Shown piece after piece: positions 1 through 6,999 of a DNA stretch of 8,033 nt. This stretch comes from Pseudomonadota bacterium (GTDB lineage Bacteria > Pseudomonadota > Gammaproteobacteria > Steroidobacterales > Steroidobacteraceae). The stretch's first letter is position 1. Every line of letters starts with the position of its first letter. The notes below the pieces were generated by a model. The model had not been told where the DNA came from, did no database searches, and saw only the letters and a list, made by a program, of their open reading frames with translations. The stretch covers positions 1 to 8,033 of the forward strand of contig JAKBCE010000107.1 in assembly GCA_021808195.1 (NCBI GenBank). Direction: 5' to 3'. The position numbers and the translations under genes were made by a program.

Positions 1-584
1 TTGCGATCGGCAACCCCCTCGGCCTGTCCCAGACGGTCACGCACGGGATCGTCAGCGCCACCGGACGGGAGGATCTGGGCATCTCGGCGTTCGATGATTT
101 CATCCAGACGGATGCACCGATCAATTTTGGCAACTCAGGCGGCGCGCTGGTCAATTCCAATGGCCAGCTGATCGGCATCAACACCGCCATCGTGGCGAAG
201 AACCTCGGTGTCGAGGGCATCGGCTTCGCGATCCCGGTCGACATGGTGCGCGGCGTCCTGCACGACATCATCAAGTACGGCAAGGTGATCCGCGGCTGGA
301 TCGGCATCGTGCCGGAGGACATCTCTAACACCCAGGCCCGTCAGGTCGGGCTGCCACGCGGCGGCGTGGTGATCGCCTATGTCTACGAGGGCAGCCCCGC
401 GCAGAAGGTCGGCCTGAAGCCGGGCGATCTGCTGCTGAAACTCGGCGGGGCGGCGGTGCGCTCGGCCGAGCAGGCGCGCGTCGACATCGCGCGGCGCAAA
501 CCGGGCACGACGCTGAAGGTGCAGGTGCTGCGCGGGCAGCAGACGCTCAACCTGACACTGGCGGTCAAGCAGGGCCCCACCTGA
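1..584 (+). CDS. degS: DegS/AlgW-type periplasmic serine protease, C-terminal part (5' truncated)
   Basis: The reading frame is open from base 3 and gives 193 residues before TGA at 582-584. The N-terminus, with the membrane anchor and the catalytic His and Asp, lies outside the window. Visible are the AIGNPLGL segment, the [12 protein letters not shown] strand, and GNSGGAL with the catalytic Ser codon at 135-137, followed by the EGIGFAIP substrate-pocket segment. A single PDZ domain follows (fragment residues about 98-190), starting at RGWIGI and containing [16 protein letters not shown]. The protein ends right after this PDZ. That matches DegS/AlgW, which have one PDZ, rather than DegP/DegQ, which have two. 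Family members are inner-membrane-anchored periplasmic proteases. They cleave the anti-sigma factor RseA/MucA when the PDZ binds misfolded porin C-termini, which activates the envelope stress sigma factor. HtrA family assignment is very secure; the DegS/AlgW subtype is probable. pgl follows 55 bp downstream on the same strand. Confidence 0.9.
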   Translation, partial: AIGNPLGLSQTVTHGIVSATGREDLGISAFDDFIQTDAPINFGNSGGALVNSNGQLIGINTAIVAKNLGVEGIGFAIPVDMVRGVLHDIIKYGKVIRGWIGIVPEDISNTQARQVGLPRGGVVIAYVYEGSPAQKVGLKPGDLLLKLGGAAVRSAEQARVDIARRKPGTTLKVQVLRGQQTLNLTLAVKQGPT

Positions 585-628
585 GTGCGGCGCGGCTTGC
601 GGTACCATCCCCGCACCCCCATGCACAC

Positions 629-636
629 AGAGAGGG
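629..636 (+). promoter_or_regulatory. Ribosome binding site of pgl
   Basis: AGAGAGGG lies 3-4 nt before the ATG at 640, so spacing from the AGGG core is short. The 11-base string ACACAGAGAGG that contains this site (625-635) recurs exactly before the M16 peptidase start on the other strand. Confidence 0.6.
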
Positions 637-639
637 TCC

Positions 640-1350
640 ATGCAGAACGTTCAGATCCGCAGATTCTCAACCCGCGCCGAGCTCGATGCGGCGCTCGCTG
701 CACGACTCGAGGGCGTCATCACCGCCGCCGCAACCGCCGGCGGCGCGGCCATCATGCTCTCCGGAGGACACACGCCGCTGCCGGCCTACCGGTTGCTCGC
801 GGCGCGGCTGGCGCACCGCGGCGAGGCGCTGCGCGGCAAGCTGCACCTGCTGTTCTCCGATGATCGCTACGTGCCGGCCGACTCCGAGCAGAGCAATTAC
901 CACGCCTCGCGGCCGCTGATCGATGCGCTCGCACTGCCGGACGAACAAGTGCTGCGCGTGCGCTCCGAGCTGCCGCTCGAGCAGGCCGCGCTCGACTATG
1001 AGCAGCGCCTGCGCGCGCTCATGGATCAGGGGGTGGCGGTGACGCTCGGCATGCTCGGCCTCGGCGCCGACGGACACACCGCGTCGCTGTTTCGCGCCTC
1101 GGACCTCGAGCGGGCCCGGGGCCGGCTGGCACTCGCGGTGAGCCGCCCCGACGGCCTCGCGGGGATCAGCGTGACGCCGCAGTTCATCGCCGGCATCGCC
1201 CAGCCGCTGTTCGTGGTGGCCGGCACGGGCAAGGCGCAGGCAATCGCGGGGCTGGAGCGGCGCGACGCACAGGTGGTGGCGGTTCAGGCGGTCGCGGCCT
1301 GCCCGCAGATCGAGCTGTGGGTGGAGCAGGCGGCCGAACAGGGCGCGTGA
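640..1350 (+). CDS. pgl: 6-phosphogluconolactonase (DevB/Pgl type)
   Basis: This 236-residue protein has the usual length for the family. It should hydrolyse 6-phosphoglucono-delta-lactone to 6-phosphogluconate in the cytoplasm, the second step of the oxidative pentose phosphate and Entner-Doudoroff routes. Visible motifs are the phosphate-binding loop SGGHTPLPAY (residues 41-50), the FSDDRYVP segment (72-79) followed by SEQSNYHASR, and the hallmark GLGADGHTASLF (140-151). His146 of the last motif is the expected catalytic residue. The ATG at 640 is chosen because an AGAGAGGG Shine-Dalgarno lies at 629-636 and alignment-like motifs begin soon after. In many gammaproteobacteria pgl sits with zwf and edd; here it follows an htrA-family gene instead, and zwf is not in the window. 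It is followed by a strong hairpin and a convergent gene. Confidence 0.95.
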   Translation: MQNVQIRRFSTRAELDAALAARLEGVITAAATAGGAAIMLSGGHTPLPAYRLLAARLAHRGEALRGKLHLLFSDDRYVPADSEQSNYHASRPLIDALALPDEQVLRVRSELPLEQAALDYEQRLRALMDQGVAVTLGMLGLGADGHTASLFRASDLERARGRLALAVSRPDGLAGISVTPQFIAGIAQPLFVVAGTGKAQAIAGLERRDAQVVAVQAVAACPQIELWVEQAAEQGA

Positions 1351-1359
1351 GGAGCCGTT

Positions 1360-1396
1360 TCGCCCCCGGGCGCCTGTGGCAGGCGCCCGGGGGCGA
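1360..1396. terminator. GC-rich perfect hairpin between convergent genes, probable bidirectional terminator
   Basis: The arm at 1360-1376 is the exact reverse complement of 1380-1396, giving a 17-bp stem with a 3-nt loop (TGG); read conservatively it is 15 bp with a 5-nt loop. It starts 10 bp after the pgl stop and ends 11 bp before the stop of the convergent M16 gene. There is no T-tract on either strand, so it is not a canonical intrinsic terminator. It could end transcription with help, or protect the mRNA 3' ends from exonucleases. Position and symmetry support a role for both genes. Confidence 0.6.
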
Positions 1397-1402
1397 CTCA
1401 CG

Positions 1403-1416
1403 ACCCGCTAGCGGGT
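1403..1416. repeat. 14-bp perfect palindrome across the M16 stop codon
   Basis: ACCCGCTAGCGGGT equals its own reverse complement. The TAG stop of the M16 peptidase gene (1408-1410, - strand) lies inside it. It sits 6 bp from the large hairpin and could fold as a minor stem in the 3' end of the M16 mRNA. A chance palindrome in GC-rich sequence is also possible. Confidence 0.4.
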
Positions 1417-4071
1417 GGGCGCCGGACCCTTCACCGCCATCACGAAGCCATTCAGCCGGACTGCCCGGCGGAACGCCTCCTGCACCTGCGCAGCGGTGAG
1501 CGCACGGTAGCGCCGAGCGGCAATCACGTTCTCATCGAGCGGCTCGCCGCGCGAAGCGTAACCGAGCAGCTGCTCGCCGATCGCATCGAAGCTCGACTCG
1601 CCGAGCGGCAGGCCGCGCAGCAGAATCCCCTTGGCGCGATCGAGGTCGGTGCGCGGGATCACGCCCTGCTGCATGCGCTTGAGATCCTTCAGCACCAGCG
1701 TTCGCGCGGCCAACACGTGATCGGGATCGCAGCCGTAGCTGACCGTGTACTCGCCGCGGTGCTTGTCCAGCGCGAAGCCCGTGCTGACGTAGTACACCAG
1801 GCCCGACTGCTCGCGCAGGTCGTGGTAGAGCCACGAGGCGTAGAAACCGCCGCCCAGGATCTGGTTGCCGAGCCTGAGTGCGAAGCGCTCGGGGCTCTGG
1901 CGCGTCACCGGGACCATTTCGGTGAGCTGCACGCTGTCCTGCACCGCGCTGCGGTCCGGAGTCTGCAGGCTGCCGGGCGCATTCAACGGCACCGGCGGGT
2001 AGTCGACCTCGGGCTTCGGACCGTGGGCGAGCCAGCCGCCGAAGGTCTTGCCCACCACCCAGAGCGCCTCCGCGGGAGTGACTTTGCCGACCACGACGAT
2101 CGTGGTCATGTCGGGCCGGTAGACGCGCTCGTAGTACGCCTTGACCTTCGCCAGCGTGAGCGACAGCACGCTGCGCGGCGTCGGGTAGCGCAGCGACGGG
2201 TCGTGGGCCGGCACCAGCAGGCGCTGCAGTCCGATGCTGTTGAGGAAGCCGGGCGAGTGAATCTCTCCGTGCCATTCACCGGCCTGTTCGTGCTGCATGT
2301 AGAGGAACGCCTGCGGGCTGAGCGGCGGATGCAGCTCGTTGTCGGCGAGCAGCGCCATGCCACGCGCGAAGTATTTCGCCGGCACGTCGAGCGAGAACTC
2401 CGGCCCCCCGCTCTCGTGCGCGGTGATGGCATCGAGCGCCGCCTGATACTGCAGCCGGTTCAGATGCGCAGAGCCGAACTGGAACATGGCATCGAGCACG
2501 TCGCTCACGCCCTTCTCGCCGCGCGGGGACTGCAAGTCGGAGTTGGTGCGCACCAGGCCCACCACCTGCACGGTGTTGCTCACCGACTCCGGCTGCACCA
2601 CGAGCTTCAGTCCGTTCGGCAGCGTGCGGCTCCAGGGCTGCAGCTGCGTGCGCGGCACCGGCAGGCGCGCGAACGCCCGCGCGGCCCACACCGGCAGCTT
2701 CACCGGCTTGCTGGGGTTGGCCGCGAAGCTCTCCGGTCCGCCGAATCCCTTGCTGGTCACCGGCTTGCCTGAGCTTTGCGGCGTGAGAATGGCCGTATAG
2801 GCGTGGGCGGGATTGAAGATGCGCCGGGCCAACGCATCGACCTCGGCCGGCGTGACCGCCTCGATCGAGGCCTTGATCGCCTCCGGCGAAGACAGGCCGT
2901 CGACTGCGAGCGCTGTGGACCACGCGCTCGCCAGCCCGTTGACGGAGTTCTTGGCGAACTCCAGATCGGCGATGGCCTTGCGCTTGGCCGCCTGCACCAG
3001 CGCAGGGTTCACCCCGTGCTGGGCGGCGCGGGCGAGGATCGAGCGGACTCGCGCCAGCACCGGGGCGGACTTCCCGCCCCGGGGGAAGATGCCGACCGCC
3101 GCGCCGAGGCCGGCGCGCGGCAGGTTCTCGGCGAAGAACGTCGCGTACAACGCGGTACCGTCCATGCCCATGCCGAACAGCGCGGCGCGCTTGGACGCGA
3201 GCGCATCGGAGAGCACCAGAGACGTGGCGTATTCCTTGCTGCGGATGCCCGGCATGCGATAGACGACGTACACCGAGCCGTAGGGACTGTCGGTCGGCAG
3301 GCGCAGCGTCTTGGCCGTCACGGGGCGGAAATGGTAAGCGGGACGGGGCGGCAAGGCGCGGCGGGGAATGGCGCCGAACAGGCGCTTCACCTCGGCCAGC
3401 GTCGCAGCAGGATCGACATCGCCGGCGATCACCAGAATGGCGTTGTTGGGCGCATACCAGCGATCATGGAAATGCTTGAGCATCGCCGCGGTGGTCGCAT
3501 TGAATGAGGGCCGGGTGCCGAGCGGGGTGTGTGCGTACGGGGTGCCGGCGAACAGGTGTGCGACCATTTCGGTGTAGAACTTGAAGCTTGGGCTGGACAG
3601 ATCACGCGCGACCTCCTGTTCAATCGCGCCGCGCTCGAGCGCCCACTCTTTCGGCGCCATATCCACCCCGCGCATGCGGATCGACTCGATATGCAACGCA
3701 ACGTCGAGATCCTGCGCAGGCACGACGAAGAAATACTTGGTGACGCTGTTGGTCGTCTCGGCGTCAAACGCCCCGCCCATGTTGGCCGTCACGGCGGCGA
3801 GCTGATTGGCGCTGAGCCCCGGACTGCCGCGAAACATCATGTGCTCGTTCGCGTGTGCCATGCCGGGAAAACCCCGCGGCGCCTCATCCGAGCCCACCAG
3901 GTAGTTCGTCTGCACAGACACCACCGGCGCGAGCGGATCGCGTACGATCACGACGCGCAGTCCGTTGGCGAGTGTGGCGCGGGTCACCGAGCCGACCCCA
4001 GCGGCCCAGGCGGGCGCGGCGGCGAGCACGGCCGCGAGCCACACCCAGCGCATTTTCGATCCGATCCTCAT
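1408..4071 (-). CDS. Exported M16 (insulinase/pitrilysin) family zinc metallopeptidase, two-repeat form
   Basis: The product has 887 residues. Residues 1-23 form a signal peptide: a basic start, a hydrophobic core WVWLAAVLAAAP, and an AWA|AG cleavage site. The inverted zinc motif HxxEH is HANEH (His73, Glu76 catalytic, His77). The third ligand is probably Glu153, in the expected E-x6-E pair (Glu146, Glu153) 76 residues after His77. A second M16 repeat starts near residue 483 (TLPNGLKLVV echoes TLANGLRVVI at 33-42). Its HxxEH position reads DVLDA, so it is the non-catalytic half. It keeps the LGGGFYASWLYHDLRE-type segment (739-753) seen in C-terminal halves. Length and layout fit the fused two-domain M16 peptidases of gammaproteobacteria, which degrade peptides or misfolded proteins in the periplasm; the substrate is unknown. 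The start at 4071 is chosen over an ATG at 4134 because it has an AGAGAGG ribosome site and places the signal peptide at the N-terminus. Confidence 0.93.
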   Translation of the reverse strand: MRIGSKMRWVWLAAVLAAAPAWAAGVGSVTRATLANGLRVVIVRDPLAPVVSVQTNYLVGSDEAPRGFPGMAHANEHMMFRGSPGLSANQLAAVTANMGGAFDAETTNSVTKYFFVVPAQDLDVALHIESIRMRGVDMAPKEWALERGAIEQEVARDLSSPSFKFYTEMVAHLFAGTPYAHTPLGTRPSFNATTAAMLKHFHDRWYAPNNAILVIAGDVDPAATLAEVKRLFGAIPRRALPPRPAYHFRPVTAKTLRLPTDSPYGSVYVVYRMPGIRSKEYATSLVLSDALASKRAALFGMGMDGTALYATFFAENLPRAGLGAAVGIFPRGGKSAPVLARVRSILARAAQHGVNPALVQAAKRKAIADLEFAKNSVNGLASAWSTALAVDGLSSPEAIKASIEAVTPAEVDALARRIFNPAHAYTAILTPQSSGKPVTSKGFGGPESFAANPSKPVKLPVWAARAFARLPVPRTQLQPWSRTLPNGLKLVVQPESVSNTVQVVGLVRTNSDLQSPRGEKGVSDVLDAMFQFGSAHLNRLQYQAALDAITAHESGGPEFSLDVPAKYFARGMALLADNELHPPLSPQAFLYMQHEQAGEWHGEIHSPGFLNSIGLQRLLVPAHDPSLRYPTPRSVLSLTLAKVKAYYERVYRPDMTTIVVVGKVTPAEALWVVGKTFGGWLAHGPKPEVDYPPVPLNAPGSLQTPDRSAVQDSVQLTEMVPVTRQSPERFALRLGNQILGGGFYASWLYHDLREQSGLVYYVSTGFALDKHRGEYTVSYGCDPDHVLAARTLVLKDLKRMQQGVIPRTDLDRAKGILLRGLPLGESSFDAIGEQLLGYASRGEPLDENVIAARRYRALTAAQVQEAFRRAVRLNGFVMAVKGPAPTR

Positions 4072-4079
4072 GCGACTTA

Positions 4080-4086
4080 CCTCTCT
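4080..4086 (-). promoter_or_regulatory. Ribosome binding site that fixes the M16 start
   Basis: On the - strand AGAGAGG lies 8 nt before the ATG at 4071. No comparable site precedes the in-frame ATG at 4134 or the next ATG at 4053, so translation most likely begins at 4071. Confidence 0.75.
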
Positions 4087-4165
4087 GTGTTCACCCGCTG
4101 AGCCCGGCACCGCCCTCCGGCACCCGTGGTTCAATCAGGAATGTGGTACATCAAGTCAGCGGCGC

Positions 4166-4192
4166 ACCTGCCGTCTCCATGATACCTGCCGT
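4166..4192. repeat. 9-bp tandem direct repeat upstream of the M16 gene
   Basis: ACCTGCCGT occurs at 4166-4174 and again at 4184-4192, 18 bp apart start to start, in the 159-bp gap between the membrane-protein gene and the M16 gene. Two copies on roughly the same DNA face would suit a dimeric or tandem-binding regulator. No convincing -35/-10 pair is visible nearby, so this is only a candidate. Confidence 0.35.
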
Positions 4193-4230
4193 GACGCCCA
4201 CCGCATCAGCAAGTGCGCCCCGCCGCCCGT

Positions 4231-5709
4231 TCATTCCCAGGCGAGATATGGATGGGGCTGGCGATGTAGCGCGCCCCGACCGCGCGCAGCGAGGCCAATG
4301 GCCACCGTGTAAGCGAGGGTGCAGCCGGCGGTCACGATGGCGGGCAGCGGGCCGGACCAGGTTGCCGGCCCGGCGAGCAGAGCCAGATTCGTGCCACCCA
4401 GCGCCAGCACGAATCCCGGCACGGCCATGATCCAGATCAACCACGCTGGCACGGGCCGTCGGCCGAGCGTGCAATAGACGGCCGCCACCTCGGCGGCAAA
4501 CGCGAGCCCGAGGATCATCAGGAGCATCGCCGTTCGGACCAGACTGTGCGTCACTCCATCGGTGAGCAGCAACGCTATCCCGAGCAATGGCAATCCCCAC
4601 GTACACATCTGCGTAAACAACATCTGCACCAGGAGCGCCGTCTGCTCTGCGCCGCTGCCGAGCCCCGGCAATAGCGATAACACCGTCAGTGCTCCACCCG
4701 GACGTCGCCAGCGGTAGACCAGTTGCGTCGAGCGCACCACCATCAGCGTCATCAGCATCAGGCTCACACTCAGCGTAGCGCCGATCAACGTCCAGTGGCG
4801 CAACAGCGACCAGTGCCAACCCTCGTGCATGATCCCAGGCGCCTGGCCGATCAAAATCATCGCACAGAGCGCCACGATGAGCAGCAGCTGTCGCGCCGCG
4901 CTGCGCCATGTGACCGGCAGAAACACCCCGCCGAGCACCATCCGTAAGGCCCGCGACGCATCGGTTGGCCCCGCCGCGCCGAGTCGGGCTTGCGGCTGCA
5001 GCCAGGCCGGCGTCTGACACTCCAGGTGAATCTGGGGGGCGCCCGTTGCAAGATCGAAGGCCAGGCGCTGAGAGCTCAAATGAAAATTCAAAATATTGGG
5101 GCGGGACCGCCAGGCAATCGGTTGTCCGCCATGACCCACCAAGCGCCGCCAGCTCCACGCGCTGCTCAGCGCGACGAGCAGAACAAACAGGGCTCCGCCC
5201 CAGAGCACGCGCAGATCCTGTTGAGCGCCTGAACGTCCGAGCCACAAATGACCGAGCGACTGCAACCACGGCAGTCCGAACAGCAGCGGTAACACCCAAA
5301 TTGCCGGCAACAGTCCGTACGCAAAGCCCGCGGCTGCACCGACGAGCATCGCCGTTGCGGCGAGGCGGGCGTGCCCACTGATCAGGGCCATCGGCACCAC
5401 CACGAGGACCAGCAACGCCAGCACGTTCGCCCAGACGCTGTACACGGCAGCCCGCTCTAGCCACGGCAGACAGAGCTTGCGGGCCTCGAGCGCCGGCAGC
5501 AGCAGCGAGGAGAGGATCAAGCCCATCAACGCCAGCCAAAACGCCGTGATCCCCGTTGCGATTTGCCAGCCATGGTGCACCGTCGCCGGCGGCAGGACGA
5601 AGAGCGCTACGGCAATGATCCAGCACGCCAGCGCGAACAACACCCACAACCGGCGTACGGAGGTGCGCAGGCCGACCCACGGCATCGCGAGCAGCGCCCA
5701 GGCGTTCAC
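4231..5709 (-). CDS. Polytopic membrane protein, probable permease subunit of the YtrA-type ABC operon
   Basis: The 492-residue product has about twelve hydrophobic segments: six before residue 186 (about 21-40, 52-74, 90-110, 117-133, 134-150, 169-185) and about six after residue 271 (about 272-290, 305-326, 343-362, 371-412 as two, 423-445, 455-475, boundaries approximate). A polar stretch of about 85 residues (186-270) separates them. I do not recognise a named family from motifs. Its role as the transmembrane partner of the upstream ATPase is inferred from genetic coupling: the GTG start at 5709 overlaps the ATPase TGA by 4 bp (GTGA). A GGAGG ribosome site at 5717-5721 supports the GTG. 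The two halves look alike: a basic segment, a helix, an H-x-G-W motif (HHGW 45-48; HEGW 295-298), then another helix. This suggests an internal duplication. The substrate is unknown. Confidence 0.85.
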   Translation of the reverse strand: MNAWALLAMPWVGLRTSVRRLWVLFALACWIIAVALFVLPPATVHHGWQIATGITAFWLALMGLILSSLLLPALEARKLCLPWLERAAVYSVWANVLALLVLVVVPMALISGHARLAATAMLVGAAAGFAYGLLPAIWVLPLLFGLPWLQSLGHLWLGRSGAQQDLRVLWGGALFVLLVALSSAWSWRRLVGHGGQPIAWRSRPNILNFHLSSQRLAFDLATGAPQIHLECQTPAWLQPQARLGAAGPTDASRALRMVLGGVFLPVTWRSAARQLLLIVALCAMILIGQAPGIMHEGWHWSLLRHWTLIGATLSVSLMLMTLMVVRSTQLVYRWRRPGGALTVLSLLPGLGSGAEQTALLVQMLFTQMCTWGLPLLGIALLLTDGVTHSLVRTAMLLMILGLAFAAEVAAVYCTLGRRPVPAWLIWIMAVPGFVLALGGTNLALLAGPATWSGPLPAIVTAGCTLAYTVAIGLAARGRGALHRQPHPYLAWE

Positions 5710-6587
5710 GCGGCAACCTCCACGAACAGATCCTCCAGCCCGAGCGCATCGAGCTGGGCGCCGTCCAGGCGAGTCGCATCAGGCCAACGGCCGAGCGCGT
5801 CGCGTTCGATCACCAGCGTCAGGCTGCCATCGGCTTGCGTCCGGCGGCTGAGCGCCTCCGACGGTGCGGCCGCGGCGACCCGTGAAGGCAGCCACAACCG
5901 CGCATAGCGCTCCTTGGTCGCGTCGAGTTCGCAATGCAACAGCAAGCGCCCGTCGTGCAGCAGGGCGATCTCAGAGGCGACCCGCTCGAGATCTGACACG
6001 ATGTGCGAGGAGAACAGAACCGTGCAGCCGTCCTCCCCCGCCCGCAGCGCCACCTCGCGCAGCAGGTCACGGCGCGCCACCGGATCGAGTGCGGCGGCCG
6101 GCTCATCCAGCACCAACACCTCCGGGCGACAGGCGAGTGCGCGGATCAGCTCCACGCGCTGCCGCTCGCCAGGGGAGAGCTTCACCAGCGGTCGGTTCGA
6201 GGGTATCGACCAGCGTTCGAGCGTCTGCTGGGCAAACGCGGCATCCCAACGTGCAAAGAACTGCCCGACGAAGCGCAGCATCTGCTCGGCCGTGAGCCAC
6301 GGGAAGGTCTCCGGCTGCTGCGGCACGTAGGCGAGACGCTCCTTGACCTGATCGGACAGACGCAACGCCGGTTCACCGAGCAGCAGCGCCGTGCCCTTGC
6401 GGGGCACCAATAATCCGAGCAGCGCCCGAATCAGGGTTGTTTTACCGGCGCCATTGCGCCCGATCAGCCCGAGCACGCTGCCTTGGCGGACGTGCAGATC
6501 GACCCCGCGCAGTGCGTCGTGCTTCTCGTAGCTGTGCCACAAACCGCGCGCCACAATCGATGGATAAGCCGAGTTCGACTCCGACAT
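5706..6587 (-). CDS. ABC transporter ATP-binding protein
   Basis: This 293-residue nucleotide-binding subunit has all the canonical motifs: Walker A GRNGAGKT (43-50), a Q-loop region VPQQ (88-91), signature LSPGE (137-141), Walker B VLVLDEP (157-163) with catalytic Glu162, D-loop ALD (166-168) and the H-loop His195 in FSSH. The first 215 residues form the ATPase domain. The remaining roughly 80 residues are a C-terminal extension common in exporter-type ATPases of the ABC-2/YtrB group. It should act at the inner face of the cytoplasmic membrane, powering the membrane protein encoded by the next, overlapping gene. The ATG at 6587 lies 3 bp after the GntR gene stop. Its ribosome site GGAGAA is inside the end of the GntR gene, so the two are probably translationally coupled. 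The substrate cannot be told from sequence. Related YtrA-regulated systems respond to cell-wall antibiotics in Bacillus. Confidence 0.95.
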   Translation of the reverse strand: MSESNSAYPSIVARGLWHSYEKHDALRGVDLHVRQGSVLGLIGRNGAGKTTLIRALLGLLVPRKGTALLLGEPALRLSDQVKERLAYVPQQPETFPWLTAEQMLRFVGQFFARWDAAFAQQTLERWSIPSNRPLVKLSPGERQRVELIRALACRPEVLVLDEPAAALDPVARRDLLREVALRAGEDGCTVLFSSHIVSDLERVASEIALLHDGRLLLHCELDATKERYARLWLPSRVAAAAPSEALSRRTQADGSLTLVIERDALGRWPDATRLDGAQLDALGLEDLFVEVAA

Positions 6588-6590
6588 GGA

Positions 6591-6974
6591 TCATTCTCCC
6601 AACAGCTTGGCCAACCGCCGCAGCACCAGCTCGGCGGGTAATTCAAGTTCTTGTATCTGGCGAGCCAGCGCCATCAGCGACGTCTCGAGCAGCGCAAGCC
6701 GTTCGCTCTGCGAACGGCCGCGCGCGCTCTGTGCGGCCACGACCATCCCCTTGCCGCGCAGTCGCTCGAGTAACCCTTCCGCCTCTGCCAGGCCGTAGGC
6801 GCGTGAGACCGTCATGGGATTGACGGCGTGCACCAACGCCACCTCGCGCACCGAGGGCAACCGCTCTCCCTCGGCGAGCTGCCCCGCGGCGATCAAGCGA
6901 CGCAGCTGCCCGAGAATCTGCCGGTAGATCGGCTCCGGCGCGGCGGGCTGAATGGTCAGCAACGATGCATCCAT
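6591..6974 (-). CDS. GntR-family transcriptional regulator, YtrA subfamily
   Basis: The 127-residue protein is short, as YtrA-type GntR regulators are. A winged helix-turn-helix covers residues about 15-80, containing PIYRQI, the LAEGERLPSVREVA hinge and recognition helix, NPMTVSRAY, and the wing LRGKGMVV. It is followed by a roughly 45-residue helical tail for dimerisation, with no large ligand-binding domain. Such proteins usually repress their own ABC operon. I chose the ATG at 6974, where MDASLLTIQP begins, over in-frame ATGs at 6998 and 7010. Upstream residues from those starts are encoded by operator and promoter DNA. The chosen ATG has no Shine-Dalgarno but lies 7 nt after a good -10 element, consistent with a leaderless mRNA. 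It is the first gene of the unit GntR, ATPase, membrane protein. The effector is unknown. Confidence 0.92.
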   Translation of the reverse strand: MDASLLTIQPAAPEPIYRQILGQLRRLIAAGQLAEGERLPSVREVALVHAVNPMTVSRAYGLAEAEGLLERLRGKGMVVAAQSARGRSQSERLALLETSLMALARQIQELELPAELVLRRLAKLLGE

Positions 6975-6999
6975 GTGTATTACTATACCAATACACATG
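6972..6999. promoter_or_regulatory. Probable YtrA/GntR autoregulatory operator
   Basis: CATGTGTATT (6972-6981) and AATACACATG (6990-6999) are perfect 10-bp inverted repeats around an 8-bp AT-rich centre. The element covers the whole -10 hexamer, and its left end contains the GntR start codon. A dimer bound here would block RNA polymerase. The outer GTG and CAC triplets are 16 bp apart; from memory, the YtrA operator described in Xanthomonas citri is GGTG-N16-CACC, with the same spacing. No second copy was seen in the window. Confidence 0.75.

Noticed and set aside
598..608. TTGCGGTACCAT-like -10 (TACCAT, 603-608) before pgl
   Set aside because: No acceptable -35 lies 16-18 bp upstream and the -10 match is modest, so I do not call a promoter.
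1717..2772. 351-codon open frame on the + strand opposite the M16 gene
   Set aside because: It is an antisense shadow of GC-rich coding DNA, rich in His/Arg/Val with no recognisable domain, and the M16 frame is unambiguous.
4104..4124. Two CCGGCACC copies 13 bp apart before the M16 gene
   Set aside because: An 8-bp GC-rich repeat is expected by chance at this composition and has no associated signal.
4072..4134. Longer M16 start at 4134
   Set aside because: It would add 21 residues before the signal peptide and has no ribosome site. The ATG at 4071 has a good one.
4151..5779. 542-codon open frame on the - strand overlapping the membrane-protein gene
   Set aside because: It lies in another frame of the same strand. 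Its translation is Arg/Ala/Gly-rich low-complexity sequence without helices or motifs, while the competing frame has clear transmembrane segments, a GGAGG site and coupling to the ATPase.
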